From assembly GCA_015680685.1 (NCBI GenBank), contig MNCI01015499.1:262045-326044 (forward strand): a stretch of DNA of 64,000 bases. Direction: 5' to 3'. The notes beneath the pieces were generated by a model. It had not been told where the DNA came from, did no database searches, and saw only the letters and a list, made by a program, of their open reading frames with translations. The translations under genes and the position numbers were made by a program. Within the stretch, counting starts at the first letter, position 1; the number at the start of each line of letters is the position of its first letter. The DNA is from Gnetum montanum (Eukaryota > Streptophyta > Gnetopsida > Gnetales > Gnetaceae). Of the stretch, positions 32,010 through 43,386 are shown in pieces.

Positions 32010-35000
32010 TCAAACATCAGGGGCAGGAGGATCATCCCCTTTAGACCCTTTGGCATCATGAGCCCCCACTCCACTGGGGCCAGCTTCCTGAACATCATCA
32101 TTGCCTTGATCCTATAAAATGCAAAGGGAACAATCAATATAAAGATAAAAGAGAAAATCTTCAAACATTATTCAGTGAACGAATTTTAGGATAACAAAAC
32201 GCTTACTATAGGGGATCCCCTTAAGCTGAATTCCAGTCGGCGAAGGATTTCCTCTTCTGAGACATTGGTCCAATCGGTCCCATCAAGGCGTAGGTCGACA
32301 TCTATCAAGGCCTTCCCCTTGTCAACAGCTGATCAAGTGGGACGTTTTAAAGGGAATTCAGCCACCGACACCTCCCTAGAAGCGGTTGTAATCACCCTTG
32401 TAGGCGATTCCATCTCAACGGTTGTATTTTGAGCAAAGGTATCAAATGCAGAGCGCAGACCCAGACCCTCCACAAACATCTCAAGCTGACGCTTTTCAAT
32501 AGATACCTCTTTCAATGATTTCTTATAGTGATGCTTGTGGTTCTTTTCATCCTAACCCCATTTGCGTACCTTGGAAGTGAAAGCTTTCCAATCTTGGCTC
32601 TTGAGGTTTAGCAGATCCACCTGGGCCTTACACTCTGCTAGTCTCCGTGTCAGTGATGCATGACGATTGAGTAGGTTCCAGTATCTAGTATACGTGACCT
32701 CAGAAGTCTGCCAAGAGCGATCACCACTTAGTTTAGTAGAGGTGAACTCATACCAAGCCTTGAGATCATCACGCTCAATTGACAACTCGGAAACTTCCTT
32801 CTCCTTTGCTTGAATTTGTAACCACAATTTTTCGACGGAATGCCTATAGGTCCACAACGATTTGGCGTTGTGAACGAGACCTTCCGCCACTTCGTCATAA
32901 ACTGGCCTTGGCACCTGCTTGACTTCTGGGGATAGTGTGGGCAAACTCTCTATGCTAACTGTCTCAGAAGGATCCCACCTTAGTTTAGCACCTATGCACA
33001 CAAAAAGAACAAACGCTAAAACGACAAAAACAGGGTGTTAAACTCTAAAGCTGCAAACAACTCGAAACATATATACCTATCTCAGGGTGGGCTTCCTGAA
33101 TTCGTTCAACAACTTCCTCAATGATACCAGCCACAAAATCCATTTACTTGGCATCTCTGTCCAAGTAAATGGCCCACGAGTGCGAGACGAACTAACCTCT
33201 GTGGTCCTTTCAGGGGGGACCATTTTCATGGGCATGTCCAGCCGCATTGCTCTGGTTTCACTACCTTCGTCTAAAAGCAATGAAAACATAAAAATAAAAT
33301 ACCATGGAAACAACAACTCATGAAGTGATGCAATAAAATAAAAGAAAACATACTGTGTTCCCTGTCCCCTTCTGGGTTTGGAGGGTCGCCAAGGTCCAAC
33401 CTTCCCTTGAGAAAGCTACTAAACATTTCATCGACACCACTCTGGTCATCCACCAGTTTGGTCTCCATGGTGTCTTCCCGTAGCTCCTCCATTTTTTTCG
33501 CCTGATCCTTGCCGGCCTCTTCCTCATCGGTCACTAACTCCATTGTAGTTTCCTCCTCTTCAATAATAGTCTCTAATTCCTACCTCCTCACTTCTCGAGT
33601 CAGGTCTGAAGGCATCAGTGGCATGTAAGCGGTCAAAATAAAAAATTATGAATAAAATGATAAAGCAATAACTGCACTAAGTTTACTTACCTCGGGCAGG
33701 CATCTTGAACCGTATACGCTTAACCCGTGGCTCATCCACATTTGAGGCCTCCTCGGTTGAATGTTCATGCTTTGTCAGCTTCGACTTGGCCTTGCCAATG
33801 GTCTCTTTGATGACCTGTTCTGCTCTTTTCGCAGTATAAGGCACGTCGTCTGGTTCCAACCCCACACTATCACGTGTGTGGATTGAGGTACGAGATGACC
33901 CACCTGTAGTGATAGATACAGATTCATCAATTCCCTCAGGCACATCCTGGGACTCGGCTGTTTCAAACAAATGGTTGATCCACGAGCGGGATAATTGACC
34001 TCGATCTCGCAGAACATACTTGTTATCCGCGCAAACCACTAGAAATTTGGCTAAGCGGCGAAGATAACTGGCAAAGAAGGCAAAGGTAAAGTGGGACTGT
34101 GCCTCGACATTTGAGCGTAATCGCACTATCTCCTTATGCAGGCCTGACAACAAAAATTGCGCCCAGTTATAACGCATTCTGGTTTCTAGGACGGTTCGCA
34201 TAATACACACAACCTCAACACCAAGACTCTGCACCTGGGAAAGGGATTTAGGGAATACCCGTGCCCTAAACAGGGGATATAATTCATTAAATTCCTCAAC
34301 TTTTGACTTCCCCTACACAGGGAATCCCTTAGCACCCTTGGTAACGCCCAACCAGTCCTCTAATTCACGAATCGTATGGAGCTCTTTATGAGCCCTGTCC
34401 AAAACTACACTTATACCATCCGCCGGTACACCAAACAGGTTTGAAAATAATTTAGGCAATAGATGGAAAACTATCTTAACACCCTTAATCCGGGTGCTGT
34501 AGTAAGAGACAGACATGTCGAAGGAATCTACGATCCCGATCATTTCTGCTATCGACACATCAGGGCTCGGGGTCGTAAAGAGCTCCATAAGGCTGGCATC
34601 GTCTAAACAATAAACGATGGATGGTGGGGCATGAGTGCGCAACCATTTTTGAGCCTTACTGACCTCCCTGAACTTCATTGACAGGGTAGTCTCAGTTCGT
34701 CCTGTTGTGACAGGGTCTCTACCGGGAGGGACATCAACTGTAGATACAATTTGGAACCATTACATCAGTATAACCCCCAGCAGTTGAACAAACATGTTAA
34801 CCCATCTAGAAAATATTACCATTTACCTTCAGTTGTGGATTTAGATGTGCTACCCAAGTCAGAGTCACGAGGAAAAATTGGTCCCTTATGCGACCAATCT
34901 CCATGCAACCATCCACGAGCTTTGCACAGTGCGAACGCTCTAGAGAACTGTTTGTGAAAGTGGACAATATCACCCTTGGTTTGAGCTAATACAGCTCCAC

Positions 35001-36397
35001 AAAGGGTGGGACCCACCATAAAGGTCTCTAGAGCGGTACGAGCTAGAGCAAACCCATCATCCTCAATGCATGTTCCATCTGGGTTGACTTGGGGCCTACA
35101 AAAGAAAGGATGTCAAAACATAAGCAAATCCCAAATGGTGAAAAGAAACGAGCTTAAATGATCCTACCTATCCACCTGGTACACTGTGCCAGGAGGGTTC
35201 TAGAACAGCGTGTGTGCACGCGTGGCTTTTGCAACAATTGGGCCCACACGCGGGCTAACGGGTGTGTAGACCTGGGCCCGCTAGAAGAACCGTCCTCGGT
35301 TACAAGCAGCCCCTCGTCAATGTCTTCCATGAAGACCGTGACACCCTTTGAGGCTCCTGGCAACATGGCCTCAAGCACGCTCCGTGCCACTTGTTCGCTC
35401 AGGTGCGACCAGAAAACCACCTTAAACCTGTCCAGCATGAAGGCAAGGAATTTACACGCCCTTCCCTAAACTAGACCCCATTTTTGTCAACAGTCAGATC
35501 CAGGGTAGGTTCATCAGCCTCAATGGGGCCAAACCACATCAATACCCCCACTAGCTCAACTACCAGGAGAAAAGGTTCAGTGTCCCTACAAGCAACCAAG
35601 ATGCCACGGTAAATCGGCCATACATAAAAACGAAACAAAATACAAAATTTCACGTTGTAGGCCAACACTTAGAAAAATTACTAACTGTTTACGCTCGGCG
35701 TATACGCTGCCTAACCTGGCGTATACGTTGTCAAAAATTGTTCACGTTGTGCCTAACACGGCATATACGCTGTCGAACAAATTATTTAGTCTCGGCATAT
35801 ACACTGTGAAAATCATCAGCATATACGCTGTGCAAATAGTTTACGCTGAACGTCGTGTAAACAGTCTACGCTGAACATTGTGTAAACAATTTACGCTGAA
35901 CATTGTGCGAACAGCCAGTGTATACGTCGTAAAAAATAGTCAGCGTATACGCTGATAAAATCATCTACACTTCATGTTGGTAAAATCGTTTATGTTGTGC
36001 ATTGACAAAACAGATTACGCTACAAAAAACTTAAGCTATGTACAGTAGATGCTCTACGCTCTAGAGACCCTCTACACTGTGAACTTACGCTCAGCGTACA
36101 GAAACCCTCTACGCTATCTGTCTACGCCGGACGTATACGCCGAAACCCTCTATGCTAACTCTTTACGCTGGGCGTATATGCCGAAGCCCTCTACGCTACT
36201 GAGACTGTCTACGCTATGAAACATGTACAGATGAAAATAACGAACAGAGGCAGGATCAGAGCCTACCTGTGTGACGATCCAGGCCACGATTGAACCCTCG
36301 GCCTAGGTAGACACTACAGCATGGCCTCGCTCTCCTCCGTAAAAGTCAAGTCAAGTCCCTTCCTCCCCTGGCCTTCCACTTCCTTCCCCTTGCCCAT
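32010..36397 (-). pseudogene. Antisense, multi-exon gene inside element B (retrotransposon-associated, function unknown)
   Basis: Exons on the minus strand: 36397-36267 (MGKGKEVEGQGRKG), about 35667-35176, 35095-34827, 34737-33691, 33605-33354, 33270-33077, 32991-32207 and 32111-32010 (ends DDPPAPDV, TGA). The six introns after exon 2 are 80-95 nt with GT-AG ends, and the junctions of exons 3-8 keep phase. Exon 4 contains RIKGVKIVFHLLPKLFSNLF and GVPADG, resembling the central region of retroelement ORF2 proteins (compare 59333-62173). Exon 5 is acidic, and exon 7 has a coiled-coil-like stretch. In-frame stops (exon 1 TAG, 34313 TAG, 33578 TAG, 32550 TAG, 32331 TGA) and frameshifts in exons 2 and 6 make this copy inactive. 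The exon 1 to exon 2 join does not fit in phase as drawn. The product is unknown; the structure is well supported. Confidence 0.75.
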
Positions 36398-36690
36398 TTC
36401 GGTGTCCTCTATGCTGGGATCGACAGGTTTACGCTGAGTATCGAAATCACTCACGCCTACGCTGAGCCTCTATGCTGAGTTGGAATCTCTACGCTCACGC
36501 TGAGTTGGGACGTCTACGCTGACGCTTTGACCTCTACGCTCTGCGTTACACCAGGGTTTGGTCGTTTACACTTACGCTTGGGGTTTGGTCGTTTACGCTT
36601 ACGCTCAGGGTTTAGTGGTTTATGCTTACGTCGGGTCGTCTATGCTTACGCTTACGCTCGATGTCTACGCTCACTTCAAATTTGTAATGT
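35690..36690. repeat. TACGCT/AGCGTA array around exon 1 of the antisense gene
   Basis: Dozens of CTACGCT, TTTACGCT, GCGTATACGCTG and AGCGTA motifs fill intron 1 and the presumed 5' UTR of the antisense gene, interrupted by exon 1 (36267-36397), which lacks them. It is the same motif family as in B's U3 and leader. Confidence 0.85.
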
Positions 36691-36711
36691 TTACAAATGA
36701 CACCCCTACCC

Positions 36712-36719
36712 TTTATATA
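36712..36719 (-). promoter_or_regulatory. TATA box of the antisense gene
   Basis: The minus strand reads GCTATATAAAGGG, a strong plant TATA box about 315 nt upstream of the first ATG at 36397. The sequence upstream of it (36720-36780) is GC-richer, then AT-rich. This suggests the gene is driven independently of the LTR, from the opposite strand. Confidence 0.65.
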
Positions 36720-36934
36720 GCGCTCCGCCGCTGCCACCACTGCTATCGTCGTTGCCTTGTAGTTTCTTCCTTTTTATTTTTTTTATTACTCATTTTGCTT
36801 AAATTCAGTCAAAAATACAAAAAATATATATATTTAAAACAAAATAAATAGTACTACATCCCGGTTCCCCTGTAAACCCAACTTCAGATGTCCACACCGA
36901 ACATTCTAGCGCAAACTCTCCTGTGTACATTATT

Positions 36935-37085
36935 CGGCTCGGTATGGCCTTGAACTGCCATGGTGGCCCGGTAAGGCCTTGAACTGCCACATACAAACCC
37001 CCTACGGCCCGGTATGGCCTTAAACTGCCACCCACGGCCCGGTAAGGCCTTAAACTGCCATGCGTCCCGGTGTGACAATAAACCA
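36935..37085. repeat. Repeat block 2 (CCCGGTATGGCCTTAAACTG)
   Basis: Five units of about 30 bp (GGCCCGGTAWGGCCTTRAACTGCCA), plus a degenerate one with GTGTGACAATAAACCACC. They share the core of block 1 in the same orientation, so the antisense gene lies between two direct copies of the repeat family. Confidence 0.85.
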
Positions 37086-37136
37086 CCATCATGCACATAC
37101 ACATGACTTACGCTGCTAGAGAACATGGAATAATAC

Positions 37137-40100
37137 ATGTTAGCTCATTTTGCTCTCTATTCATTGGTAGGAGCAAGCCCGATGGATTATCAGCATTTAT
37201 CCACACCGTTAATCATTGATGGGCCGCATGGAAAGATCGCAAGGGACATCGACATAAATCTCATCCACTTAAGTTTATCAATGGACGACGCAGTCATAGC
37301 CTCAACACAGCAAACGATAGATAACTACAAAGGTATGACAAAGCCCCTTGGCATAGAAGCTAAAAACATCACCGAAGACCCATTGACCGAAACCCCTGTC
37401 GCCATGCTCGATGGAGAAATTAAAATATTAAAACTAAGTACATTACTACAACCTCAACTGGCCAAAAACATAGAGGATGTGCTTAGGGACAACATAAAAG
37501 CATTCGCTTGGTCATACACCGACATGCCCAGATTGGACCCTCGAATCGTCCAGCATAATATTATCCTTGATCCAAAATTGAGGCCAGTGAAGCAGAAAGC
37601 ACGAAAGGTTAAACCTAAGGTGGCATTGGCAGTTCACAATGAGATCACCAAACTTTATCAGGCTGGTTTCATTTGGGTTGTCGATTACGCCGATTGGGTA
37701 TCCAACATGGTCATAGTCCCGAAAAAGAATGGAAGCATTCGCTTGTGCATTGACTTCCAAGATCTAAACGTTGCGACCATAAAAGACGATTTTCCTCTAC
37801 CTAGCATTGATCAACTTGTCGACTCGACCGCTGGGCATGCCCTATTATCTTTTATGGATGGCTTCTCGGGATAGAACCAAATACGCATTAACCCAGAGCA
37901 TCAGCTCCGGACTACTTTTATAACACCATGGGGAACCTTTTGTTATACAATGATGCCATTCGGCCTCAAGAACACTAGAGCCACATATCAACGGACGATG
38001 ACATTCATTTTTAGCAATTACATGTTACACTCACTCAACGACTACGTGGATGACATTGTGGTTAAATCGAAGACATCAGAACAACATGTACAAGATCTTG
38101 ATTTAGTACTAAAATGTTGTTTAAAATATGAGCTAAGACTTAACCCAAAGAAATGCATCTTCGGCGTCAAGACAGGAAAAATGCTCAAATTCATAGCCTC
38201 AAAAGTAGGGATACGAGTAGACCCCGATAAAGTTAAGGCCATAACAAACTTAAAACCACCTGGCAACCTTACCAAACTTCGAGGTCTACAAGGTAGATTA
38301 CAGTTCATTAGACGTTTCATAGAAAAACTAATAGACAAGTTAAAACCTATGAACCACTTGCTATGTAAGAATGTCCATTTTGAATGGACTCCACAATGCC
38401 AAGAAGTATTTGGTCATATTAAAATGGCGCTTGTCCAACTACCCACGGTTTATCCACCTCAAAATGATAGACTGTTTTACATCTACCTCACCACTTCGGA
38501 TTCATCAACTACGTCTATGCTTTGCCAGAAACAAGATGATGGAATCGAAGTCCCTGTCTATTACTTAAGCCATGCATTAGTTGCCCATGAGAAAAGGTAT
38601 AATGAGGTGGAGAGGTCGTGTTTAGCCCTGGTCTTTTCTCTAAAGAAATGGCGACATTACCTCTTCCGTAATCAAGTTAACATAATCTACAAGGATAATG
38701 TGTTCAGAGCCATCATCGGAAATATTTACGAGACAAGTCGAATAGCCCGTTGGAAAGCCATGATAGTCGAGTTTGACCTACCTTACATAGCGCAATCATC
38801 AGTTAAGGGTCAAGCCATAGCAAATCAAATGGCTATGTCACCAACGCACAATCAAGCAACGATAAAGCCAAAATTCCCAGATGAAAATGTAAGCGCAATA
38901 GACACAGTACCCAATGACTACGATGCCATTCTAAACTTTGATGGAGCATCCACCTCTCGAGGGGGAAGTGCTGCCGCTGTCATCACCTATCCCTCAGGGG
39001 AGATCAGACCCTTTGCTTATCGTTTCAACTTTCACTGTACCAACAACATAGTAGAGTACGAAGGTCTCCTTAGAGGTCTCGCGGCAACACTGGCTTCAGA
39101 CATCACATGACTAGTGGTCAGAGGAGATTCACAACTGGTTTTGAACTAGGTCACAGATATTTATACATGGAAAGCGCAACATTTACAACCATACTGTGAG
39201 TTGGCAAAACATTTAATAAGGCGATTTGAAAACATCGATATGCAACATGTCTCTAGAAATGATAATACCATCGCAGACGCACTGGCCACCTTAACGTTAA
39301 ACATATCGCCTGACATGTTCCATACATTGCCAAGTTCCATAATCAGCTATGCGAAACCCATAACCGATACGCTCGATACATTGTCAATTACATCCGTTAG
39401 TACAACACACGCGATAGAATGGTATGACGACATAAAAGAGTACCTTCTACGCGGTGAAACACCGCAACACTTAACGAACGCACAAAAAGACGTGGTACGA
39501 AAACGTTCTAAGAAATATGCATTGGTAGGGGACACATTGTGTCGTCGATCCTATGAAGGCATACTGTTAACATGCGTTGGTACTGCTGATGCCCATTCCA
39601 TCATTGAGCAAGTACACGATGGACTATGCGGAGGACATATAGCACCAAAAGCAATGGCAACAAAGATTAGACGCTTAGGCTATTATTGGCCACACATGGA
39701 GTATGACTGTCTCTCCAAGGCTAAGACATGCAATACTTGTCAAACGCATAGTAATCTAATCCATGTCCCACCAAATGAGTTGCATACAGCACAAATCACG
39801 TGGCGCTTTCAAAAGTGGGGGTTGGACCTTATTGGACCAATAACGCCCTCATCTTCTGCAGGGCATAGTTTCATCATAACCGCAATAGAATATTTCACGA
39901 AGTGCGTAGAGGCTGTTTCGTTTCGAAAAGCCACGTCTAAACACGTATGCAACTTCATTCTTGAGAACATCGTGACCCGTTTTGGCATCCCCATGACCAT
40001 CATCACTGATAACGGGCCATAATTCAGCAATGCCGAGACCAAAACTTTCTGTGAAAGTCTGGGGATCAAAAACTTATTTTCATCCCCTTACTACCCTTAG

Positions 40101-40658
40101 GGCAATGGGCAAGCAGAGGCAACAAACAAAACCATTATTACAATACTTAAAAAGATGCTTACCCAAAGCAAGAGAAGATGGCACGAACAATTGGTCTACG
40201 CATTGTGGGCATATCGTACTACGCATCGGACTTCAACAGGTAAAATGCCATATAGTCTTGTTTATGGTTCAGAAGCTATTTTACCCTTGGAATTACAGGT
40301 ACCATCTCTAAGGATCACACTTTCTGGACTCCTCAACGAAGGGTAAAACAATGACCTGCACATTATCGACCTGGACTCGGTGGAGGAGGAACGCATATGT
40401 GCACTCGATCAGATTGAATGGTACCAAAGACAACAATGACAGCACCATCGCCACGACATTCATAAGTGTCCCATCAAAGAAGGTGACCTTGTACTTAAGG
40501 CCGTTCGGGAACACCCGGACAAATTCTCAGCCAATTGGGAAGGGCCCTACTTGGTTACCAAAGCATATGACAATGGAGCATTCAAGTTAGCTGATATGGA
40601 AGGGAATGAGCTAGCCAATCCGACCAATCACTCGTTCTTGAAACCGTTCCATGTCTGA
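37137..40658 (+). pseudogene. pol of element B: RT, RNase H, second RNase H, integrase
   Basis: One uninterrupted frame of about 1174 codons containing seven nonsense codons and no frameshift. RT: WVSNMVIVPKKNGSIRLCID, LPSIDQLVDSTAG, FMDGFSG (then a stop where Tyr is usual), YVDDIVVKS catalytic motif near 38042. Retroviral-type RNase H: YYLSHALVAHEKRYNEVERS. Second RNase H, a Tat-lineage hallmark: LNFDGASTSRGG, NNIVEYEGLLRGLA, RGDSQLV, NTIADALATL. Integrase: zinc domain HDGLCGGH...CNTCQTH, core WGLDLIGPI, IITDNGP, YYP-stop-GNGQAEA, and a C-terminal NWEGPYLVTKA (GPY/F module). Together these copy element RNA into DNA and insert it. Stops lie at about 37873, 39108, 39149, 40020, 40098, 40344 and 40435. 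Six of the seven fit C-to-T changes of Gln or Arg codons. Confidence 0.92.
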
Positions 40659-40675
40659 ACATAGTCAGGTACATG

Positions 40676-41055
40676 TGAGTCCTGGCGTCATGACTATAAA
40701 CTGATACCACAGATTGTCCTGGAATCATGACTATAAACTGATACCACAAAACAGTCCTGGAATCATGACTTAAAACTGATACCACAGCTCGTCCTGGCAT
40801 CATGACGATAAACTGATACCACATAGCATCTGCAATGACAATAAACTAGCACCTATCCGGTACGACATTAAACTGCCACAATCCCACTCACCAGAGTCTG
40901 CTAAGACTATAAACTGGTTTGCCTCTTCACGGTCCGCCAAGACTAGAAACTGGTAATGCATCATCCTCCACGACGCTAAACGGGAAATGTCCAACGGGTC
41001 ATGACATAAAACTAACCCATGATAGTCTGCTAAGACTATAAACTAGTAAGTTCAT
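40676..41055. repeat. Repeat block 3 (TCATGACTATAAACTGATACC)
   Basis: Four units of 37-38 bp (GTCCTGGAATCATGACTATA..., 40680-40822) are followed by about eight looser units, all containing ATGACNNTAAACT or AAGACTATAAACTGG. It lies directly after the pol stop and is related to blocks 1 and 2. Confidence 0.85.
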
Positions 41056-42118
41056 CTCTGTTTCTTCAATCTATGGTTGCATTCAAACTTCATCAGAATC
41101 GCTGCATCACTCGCCATCAGCCGATCTTAACAATATTGCTGCCAGCCATATACCGTGCCTGACATCTCATCTGGTGCCATTGTTTCATCAGTAGCTGTTT
41201 AAGTCTAAGTTTGCTTACTCCCTCATGGTTTTCATGTCTTCTTAGAGTTGTTTTTGCAGGATGACACTCAGAGGTGTTCGTACAAGAATGCACTTCGTCA
41301 TAAGTAGCAAGGTGAGACGTTGTTCACAGCACACGTGGCAAGACTAAATCAAGCCATTCACTAGTACATCCCCATTTCCCGGTACATTTCCTATCTATTC
41401 ATCAACATACTCTACTCAGCCACACCTCTGATACACCCAGTACACTCACAACTTTGAGCATGCTATTGCGCACTGTAACACTTTGAAGCAGTTGCAACAC
41501 ACAACATAGCACTTGAGCATGAGTACAAGATCGAAACAAAGCTTCTTCCAAAAAAAAAGACGAGACGACAGTTGTCTCTTCCCACATAAACCACAAGACG
41601 AGACAACAGTTGTCTTGAAAACAAATACTCATGTCAAAAACAATCGAGTGACATCCCGTTGCATGGCTTTGGCTTCCACCAACAGGCTTCCCCCTAAAAC
41701 ACTAAAACAAAGGCCCTGTTTCTCCAAAGAATGCAACACATCATCACGTGGCTTTGGTCTCGCCAACAAGTCCTCTTGGACACTAACTAAGAGTGTTGTT
41801 CCACCAAAGGACGCACATCGCATGTATTGATTCTGAGTCTACTAAATAATGGCTATTGACAAGGATCAGCATGATACACACCAGCGCATCCCCTTTACCA
41901 AGCACAATCCCTTGGTCAGTTCCCAGTCCCCACAATCTCCATTTTCCTATCAAGTACAAATTTCACTTTCCTAATCCTATGTACTATGGAACATGGTGCG
42001 ATGATGTCTAGTCAGGTGGCAAAGGATGAAGTCTTTATCGAGTTGCTTGTGGTGTTTTGCACTTTTTTGTCGACACTTCTCGGGTCGATTCCTCCAAGCA
42101 TCAGCAAAGAGGGGCCAA
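41056..42118 (+). other. 3' untranslated region of element B with polypurine tract
   Basis: No coding sequence was recognised. Two close inverted motifs containing GACAACAGTTGTC or its near match occur at 41552-41620. The segment before the LTR (AAAGAGGGGCCAA, 42106-42118) is the polypurine tract; E has CAGGGGCCAA at the same position. Confidence 0.75.
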
Positions 42119-43381
42119 TGAAACACCACAAAATTTCGAGCTTAGTACTTTTTCCAAAAATAATCAAGCTAAGTTACGATGCTCCTTAGCATGACTAAAG
42201 CTTGAGAACCTCACAAACAGCTTCAAGCAGAGTTGAACTCAACGAGTAGCGGTTCCTTGGGACCCGTTGACGACCACGACAACATCTGCTATCAAATCTA
42301 GCAACTTCGAAGCTTAAAATACTTATTTTATACTAAGTATGTATTCTTAGCATATACGCCTGATGTTCACAGCGTATACGCCCAGCGCATACGCCCCAAA
42401 TTTCATCTGCAGCGTATACGCCCAGCATACATGCCTCACAAGTACGATTAGCCTGTACGACTGATGCATATGCCCGGCATGCAATCCTCGAAGATGGAAA
42501 CAACACTGCAGAGCAATATTTGGTACAAGGCAGCAACTCACACGAGCAGAGTGTCCATAGCGTATACACGCAGCATCCATGGCGTATACGCCCAGCATCC
42601 ACAACATATACGCCCAGTGTATACGCCTGCCTGATACAACGTATACGCTCAACGTATACGCCTGCCTGATGTAGCGTATACACCCAGCAAATGTAACAAG
42701 TTGTACACTTGTAAATTTTATTCTTTCACACCCAGTCAACGTGCCGCGTGTCACCCAACCTGAGTCTAACATCAAAACCTGTATAAAAACCCCAATTTTT
42801 CATTAGATCGGGGAGAGGGACAAATTTTGAGCAAACCAGAGAGAAAAATAGAGATGCTAAGAACCAGAGCAGAGAACCTTGTAAGCTGGACAACCCTATA
42901 CACTGAGCATACAGCCTCTACGTTGTGCTTACAGTTTGAACCAGCCAACAGTCATCCTTGCATCCACCAGGGCTATTCGTCCGCCTTGTGTGAAAGCCAC
43001 AACTGCATTAGACCGGTGTATTGTAACTCTCACTTTGCAATAATATTGCTACATTTTCTTCGTGAAATCAGTTACAATTTTGTATCAATTGTTGCATGTT
43101 TATTGTTTATGCTATTTTACGTTTACGCTCCGTTTACATCAGTTACACCGTTTACGCCTCGTTTTACATTAGTTACGTTGTTTACGTATAACCCAGCGTA
43201 TAGCACTTTGGTGTACATTCAGGGAAATCCTTGCCTGATCCGCGTGCGAACCACTCAATGTACTTTGCCTTCATTCATTCCAGCTTGCCCTCAAGCGTAG
43301 GTAGGGTCTTCTGTGCGTGTTCGGTGATCCCCCCGGTTTCTGTTTTCTTCCAGCCGGAGATCGACGATTTCGTACGTTACA
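42119..43381 (+). mobile_element. 3' LTR of element B (1263 bp)
   Basis: Same ends as the 5' LTR (TGAAACACCACAAAATTT...GTTACA), the same GCGTATACGC array (42348-42695) and TATA box at 42782-42789. It is followed by TSD CCTGG and the continuing RT of element C. Confidence 0.92.
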
Positions 43382-43386
43382 CCTGG

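Larger units (their letters stand above)
25146..43381 (+). mobile_element. Element B: 18.2-kb Tat-like Ty3/gypsy element with antisense spliced gene
   Basis: TSD CCTGG is at 25141-25145 and 43382-43386. The order is 5' LTR (1276 bp), primer-binding site, long TACGCT-rich leader, gag, protease, repeat block 1, antisense multi-exon gene, repeat block 2, pol (RT, RNase H, second RNase H, integrase), repeat block 3, 3' UTR, polypurine tract, 3' LTR (1263 bp). The two RNase H domains and the large size point to the Tat lineage. The copy carries nonsense codons and two gag-pro frameshifts, so it is probably immobile. Its LTRs are still very similar to each other, and it is clearly younger than C. 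Confidence 0.9.
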
